Source of the DNA: Acidimicrobiales bacterium
GTDB lineage: Bacteria; Actinomycetota; Acidimicrobiia; Acidimicrobiales; Iamiaceae
DNA length: 64,000 nt
Direction: 5' to 3'
NCBI GenBank assembly: GCA_035630295.1
Contig: DASQKY010000042.1
Span: 186,001 to 250,000, forward strand
Shown: in pieces, positions 61,020-64,000 of the stretch
Layout: every line of letters starts with the position of its first letter
How positions within the stretch are numbered: position 1 is the first letter of the stretch
The notes under the pieces: model-generated
What the model saw: only the letters and a program-made list of their open reading frames with translations
What the model was told of the DNA's origin: nothing
Database searches by the model: none
Translations under genes and position numbers: made by a program

Positions 61020-61862
61020 ATGACCGACCCGCCCGGCGCTCCCGGACCGGCCCCGTCGCCCGAGGCGACCCAGCGCCTGCCTCCGCCGCCGGGCCCGCCG
61101 CCCGATCCCGTGGCCCCCGGCCCGCCACCCCACCCCGTGGCACCCGGCCCTCCGAGCGGGGCGACCCAACGCCTGCCTCCGCCGCCGGGCCCGTCGCCTG
61201 ATCCCGTGGTGCCCGGCCCGCCGCCGGCCGCCGGCCCCCCCGGCCCGCCCCCCGGGGCCGCGCCGACCGGCGGCGCCCCCGCCCCGCCCCACGCGGCCTG
61301 GCCCGCGGCCCCGGCCGGTGCCCCGCCCGCCACCGGGTGGCCCGGGGGACCGGCCGCCCCTCCTCCGGCCTCGCCCCCCCGACGTCGGGGCGCCCTGCGC
61401 ATCGTGGGCCGCGCCCTGCTGGTCCTCCTGGTCATCGGGGCGCTGGCCGGCACCACGGCCTGGGGCCTCACCAACCGGTCCAGCGCCGAGCGGTGGCGCG
61501 ATCGCAGCGAGGCGGCCGACGCCGACCTGGAGGCCAGCATCGGCCGGCTGGAGTCGACCTCCGCCCTGCTCGAGGACGCCCGCCAGCGCCTGCGCGACCT
61601 GGCCGCCGAGAGCGCGGGCCAGACCGACCAGAACCGCATCCTGTCCGAGGTGGTGGCGGCCGCCCCCGAGGTCACCTCGGCCATGCGCCAGTGCCAGGAG
61701 GAGACCACCGAGCTGGCCAACGACGTCCTCGCCGACCTGGGCAACCCGAACGCGGATCGGGTCGCCCTCCAGGAGCGCGTCGACGAGGTCAACGACACCT
61801 GCGCCCAGGCCCTCGATGCCGCGGCCGAGCTGGAAGCGACCATCGATGAGCTCGGCCTCTGA
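61020..61862 (+). CDS. Pro-rich, single-pass membrane protein with coiled coil
   Basis: Protein of 280 aa without a recognised family. Residues 1-120 are Pro/Gly/Ala-rich with an internal duplication (ATQRLPPPPGPxPDPVxPGP appears twice, about 31 residues apart). One membrane helix follows (ALRIVGRALLVLLVIGALAG). The rest, ~145-280, is helical and probably coiled coil (DADLEASIGRLESTSALLED) with two Cys. The Pro-rich part is cytoplasmic and the coil outside. The ATG has GGAGG 9 nt upstream. Its end overlaps the start of a lipoprotein protease by 17 nt. Confidence 0.75.
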   Translation: MTDPPGAPGPAPSPEATQRLPPPPGPPPDPVAPGPPPHPVAPGPPSGATQRLPPPPGPSPDPVVPGPPPAAGPPGPPPGAAPTGGAPAPPHAAWPAAPAGAPPATGWPGGPAAPPPASPPRRRGALRIVGRALLVLLVIGALAGTTAWGLTNRSSAERWRDRSEAADADLEASIGRLESTSALLEDARQRLRDLAAESAGQTDQNRILSEVVAAAPEVTSAMRQCQEETTELANDVLADLGNPNADRVALQERVDEVNDTCAQALDAAAELEATIDELGL

Positions 61863-62577
61863 GAGCCGGGCCCCTCGGTGGGCCCGGTCGGGGCGGGCTG
61901 CCGCCTTGGCCCTGGCGGTGGCCGTGGTGGCCGCCGGGTGCGTGGCCCCGCCGGAGGGCGCCGTGGTCGACACGTCGTTCCTGGACGAGCCCCCCGTGGT
62001 CGACCCCCGCACCTACACCGTCCGCATCCGCAGCCAGACCTGCGAGGGCCTGGGCGTGGGCTCCGGCTTCCTCATCGACGAGAGCACCATCGTGACCAAC
62101 CGTCACGTGGTGGAGGGGGCCGACAGCCTGGAGGTGGAGACGTCCGAGGGCGAGGACCTCACCGTGGGGGTGGCCTCCCAGGGGCTGCTGGCCGACCTGG
62201 CCATCGTCCGGCTGGACCGACCCATGGCCTCCGGCATGGGCCAGGACACGGCCGAGCTGGCCGCGGCCAACCCGGAGCCCGGCACCGACCTGCAGGCCTT
62301 CGGGTACCCGGGCGGCGGTCCCCTCACCGTCACCGACGGCCAGGTCGAGGACTACCAGGTCGACCCCCGCCTGGGGAACCTGTCGAAGGTCATCCGCTCC
62401 GACGTGGACATCGAGCCCGGCAGCTCCGGCGGGCCGGCCGTGGACGACGAGGATCGGGTGGTCGGCGTGGTGTACGCCATCGAGGTGGCCACCGAGAAGT
62501 CCCTCCTGGTCCCGGTGGAGACCCTCCAGCGCCTCCTGGCCAACGACGAGGGCCTGGAGCCGGTCGAGGGCTGCTGA
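61846..62577 (+). CDS. Trypsin-like serine protease, lipoprotein
   Basis: S1C-like protease of 243 aa. The signal peptide ends at the lipobox VAAGC. The triad is visible: His in TNRHVVEGAD, Asp in LLADLAIVRLD, Ser in EPGSSGGPAVDD. There is no PDZ domain, unlike DegP, and the length is short. ATG 61846 lies inside the end of the coiled-coil gene (17-nt overlap), so the two are co-translated and may act together at the membrane. The GC-rich 3' end lies 27 nt before a heptanucleotide repeat array. Confidence 0.88.
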   Translation: MSSASESRAPRWARSGRAAALALAVAVVAAGCVAPPEGAVVDTSFLDEPPVVDPRTYTVRIRSQTCEGLGVGSGFLIDESTIVTNRHVVEGADSLEVETSEGEDLTVGVASQGLLADLAIVRLDRPMASGMGQDTAELAAANPEPGTDLQAFGYPGGGPLTVTDGQVEDYQVDPRLGNLSKVIRSDVDIEPGSSGGPAVDDEDRVVGVVYAIEVATEKSLLVPVETLQRLLANDEGLEPVEGC

Positions 62578-62603
62578 CCGCGCCGGGCGCGGGACGCTCG
62601 CGC

Positions 62604-62687
62604 CGCCAGCCGCCAGCCGCCAGCCGCCAGCCGCCAGCCGCCAGCCGCCAGCCGCCAGCCGCCAGCCGCCAGCCGCCAGCCGCCAGC
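62604..62687. repeat. Twelve tandem copies of a 7-bp repeat
   Basis: The unit CGCCAGC is repeated 12 times without error, between two convergent stop codons (62577 and 62695). The minus strand reads GCTGGCG with a GG pair in each half-unit. It is not a coding repeat and has no spacers; copy number is likely variable. Confidence 0.9.
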
Positions 62688-62694
62688 CGGCGGG

Positions 62695-63927
62695 TCAGGG
62701 TGGGGGCGGCTCGGCGGTGACGTGGTCCACGGCCGCGGCCACGTCGGCCGGGAGGCCGGTGCCCCGCAGGTCGCGCCACATGCGGACGTGGTGCTCGGGC
62801 AGCGGGTGGAGGTCCCGGATGCGGTCGGCCAGGTCCTGCCGGCCCGGCATGGTGGCGAAGGCGGCCAGGTGGGGGGTGGTGGCCAGCATGGCCATGGTGC
62901 GCACACACTTCTCGCACTGCCCGCAGTTGGCGTCCGCGGTGCGGTGCTCCCAGCACACCCGCAGGTGCTGCTGGGGCAGCGGCTCGGCGGCGATGGCCCG
63001 GACCCGGTCGAAGCGGGGCAGGTCGGTGGGGCTGTGCTCGACGGCCAGGGTGCCGGGGGCGGACCAGAGGTGGTCGAGGTCGGGCCGCGACCCCCAGGGG
63101 ATGAGGCGGCCGTTGGCGTAGCTGGGCGGGACGACCAGGCGCTCGACCACGTCGCTGGCCACCAGGCCGGCGGCGGCGATGGCCGCTCCGTGGTCCCGCC
63201 CCCAGTTGGCGGCGGTGATGGCCGGCTGGGCCCGCAGGTCGGTGCGGACGAACAGGGGGGCCAGGCCGAGGGCGGTGGCCACCGCCCGCACCGCTCCCAT
63301 CTGGCTCTCGACCCGGTCGGTGTCGTCCCGGTCGATGTCGTAGCCCACGACGTACAGCAGGTGGGTGGGGTCGTGCCCCCCGTGGAGCAGGGCCCAGAAC
63401 GAGTCCACCCCGCCGGTGAAGCACAGGGCGGTGCCCCGCCCCGGCGGCGGGGCGGGCGGTGGCTCCCCGGCGGCCGGCTCCGGGGGCCGGACCGGGCTGG
63501 CCGGGGCGTGGTCCCACCAGGTGGCCATGAGGGCGGCGGCCCGGTCCACGCCGGCGGCCCACCCCGGGTCGACGGCTCGATGGGGGACCAGGGTGGCCCC
63601 GGCGGCCAGGGCCGAGGGGACGTACGCGGTGAGGACGGCCTCGACCCGGTCGGAGGGCCGGTGGTCGAGCAGCTCGAAGGTGACGGCCCGCCCGTCGACG
63701 TCGACCTCTATGCCGTGCCACGGCCCGTCCTGCGTGCGCCGGGCCGGTCCCACCGCCCAGGCCGGCCCGGCCGGCCGGTCGTCCCCGTCCGGCCCTGGCC
63801 CCGGCCCCGGGTCGACGTGGGGATCGCCTCCGCCCGGCCTCGGCCTCGGCCCCGGGTCGGCGTCGGGGCCGCCGTCACCCGGTCCTGAGCCCTCGGTCTC
63901 GTCTCGTCTCCGCCACCACCGAGCCAT
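62695..63927 (-). CDS. QueC-like PP-loop ATPase domain protein
   Basis: Protein of 410 aa. After a ~50-residue Pro/Gly/Asp-rich start and a ~100-residue region, the PP-loop appears as ALCFTGGVDSFWALLHGG. A zinc-type set follows near the end, CWEHRTADANCGQCEKCVRT, as in 7-cyano-7-deazaguanine synthase relatives. The domain adenylates a substrate carboxyl or uracil-like group. No queuosine or deazaguanine genes are near, so the role is unknown. ATG 63927 has TAGGGT 7 nt upstream (leaderless), which favours it over GTG 63936. Confidence 0.82.
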   Translation of the reverse strand: MARWWRRRDETEGSGPGDGGPDADPGPRPRPGGGDPHVDPGPGPGPDGDDRPAGPAWAVGPARRTQDGPWHGIEVDVDGRAVTFELLDHRPSDRVEAVLTAYVPSALAAGATLVPHRAVDPGWAAGVDRAAALMATWWDHAPASPVRPPEPAAGEPPPAPPPGRGTALCFTGGVDSFWALLHGGHDPTHLLYVVGYDIDRDDTDRVESQMGAVRAVATALGLAPLFVRTDLRAQPAITAANWGRDHGAAIAAAGLVASDVVERLVVPPSYANGRLIPWGSRPDLDHLWSAPGTLAVEHSPTDLPRFDRVRAIAAEPLPQQHLRVCWEHRTADANCGQCEKCVRTMAMLATTPHLAAFATMPGRQDLADRIRDLHPLPEHHVRMWRDLRGTGLPADVAAAVDHVTAEPPPP

Positions 63928-63934
63928 GGCCGGC

Positions 63935-63940
63935 ACCCTA
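63935..63940 (-). promoter_or_regulatory. -10 element TAGGGT for the PP-loop gene
   Basis: Minus-strand TAGGGT lies 7 nt before ATG 63927, the leaderless spacing. Confidence 0.45.
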
Positions 63941-64000
63941 CCCAGGGGGCGCGGCCGGGCCGGCCGTGGGCGGCCACCGCGCCGCCACCACAGGTCGGGC

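Noticed and set aside
62604-62687. CRISPR array
   Set aside because: The units are 7 bp, perfectly adjacent and without spacers; this is a simple tandem repeat.

Overview
The window is a gene-dense stretch of chromosome from a very GC-rich actinobacterium. Most genes have G or C at nearly every third codon position. Several features point to an actinobacterial, probably acidimicrobial (Iamia-like) host: two F420-type luciferase-like monooxygenases, a SigC-like ECF sigma factor, a DtxR/IdeR-like operator, DUF222/HNH and DUF2277 proteins, and DUF4214-tailed secreted proteins. That placement is inferred from gene content only. I see no rRNA, tRNA, CRISPR array, insertion sequence or phage genes.

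Layout. 0-9 kb: a partial sterol-desaturase-like hydroxylase, an SDR, and a thiol-fold protein of unknown role. Then come a secreted HtaA-like/MBG/DUF4214 protein and a divergent histidine-rich membrane protein, with an iron-box-like element between them, and a DUF2277/LLM-oxidoreductase/TetR cluster. 9-19 kb: a flavoprotein reductase, a pirin-glutaredoxin pair, an M1 peptidase, an alpha/beta hydrolase, an MFS transporter, a second LLM oxidoreductase, an amidase and an HD-domain protein. 19-29 kb: a membrane PAS-GGDEF protein, a large Ig-repeat/DUF4214 secreted protein split by a frameshift, rsgA, a hotdog thioesterase, an encapsulated-ferritin plus encapsulin pair (iron-storage nanocompartment), and a DUF2236 oxygenase. 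28.6-33.6 kb: a Fic protein with a strong operator-like promoter, a RecQ-phosphoribosyltransferase fusion, and glutamate dehydrogenase.

33.6-35.8 kb is a low-GC island holding three unrecognised genes, two of them apparently exported. 35.8-42 kb: hrpB, a zinc-ribbon/PQQ-propeller membrane protein, and a DsbB-thioredoxin pair. 42-46 kb: ahpD and ahpC, meaB, and an ethylmalonyl/methylmalonyl-CoA mutase. 46-50 kb: a copper module (YcnI, CopC-CopD fusion, zinc-finger anti-sigma) divergent from a SigC-like sigma factor. 50-64 kb: a YjbR protein, a membrane adenylate cyclase, an acyl-CoA dehydrogenase, a probably frameshifted HNH gene, an SDR, a SpoU methyltransferase, a flippase-like protein, two hydrolases (one lacking its nucleophile), a GGDEF protein, a proline-rich coiled-coil protein with a lipoprotein protease, a 12-copy heptanucleotide repeat, and a QueC-like PP-loop protein.

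Three themes recur. Iron and redox genes (HtaA-like protein, encapsulin, AhpC/AhpD, DsbB/thioredoxin) are spread through the window, and a near-identical operator-like element sits at the same distance from both the HtaA-like gene and ahpC. Many genes lack a Shine-Dalgarno sequence and instead have TAnnnT 6-8 nt before the start codon, which predicts leaderless mRNAs and was used here to choose starts. Convergent gene pairs are often separated by strong hairpins.
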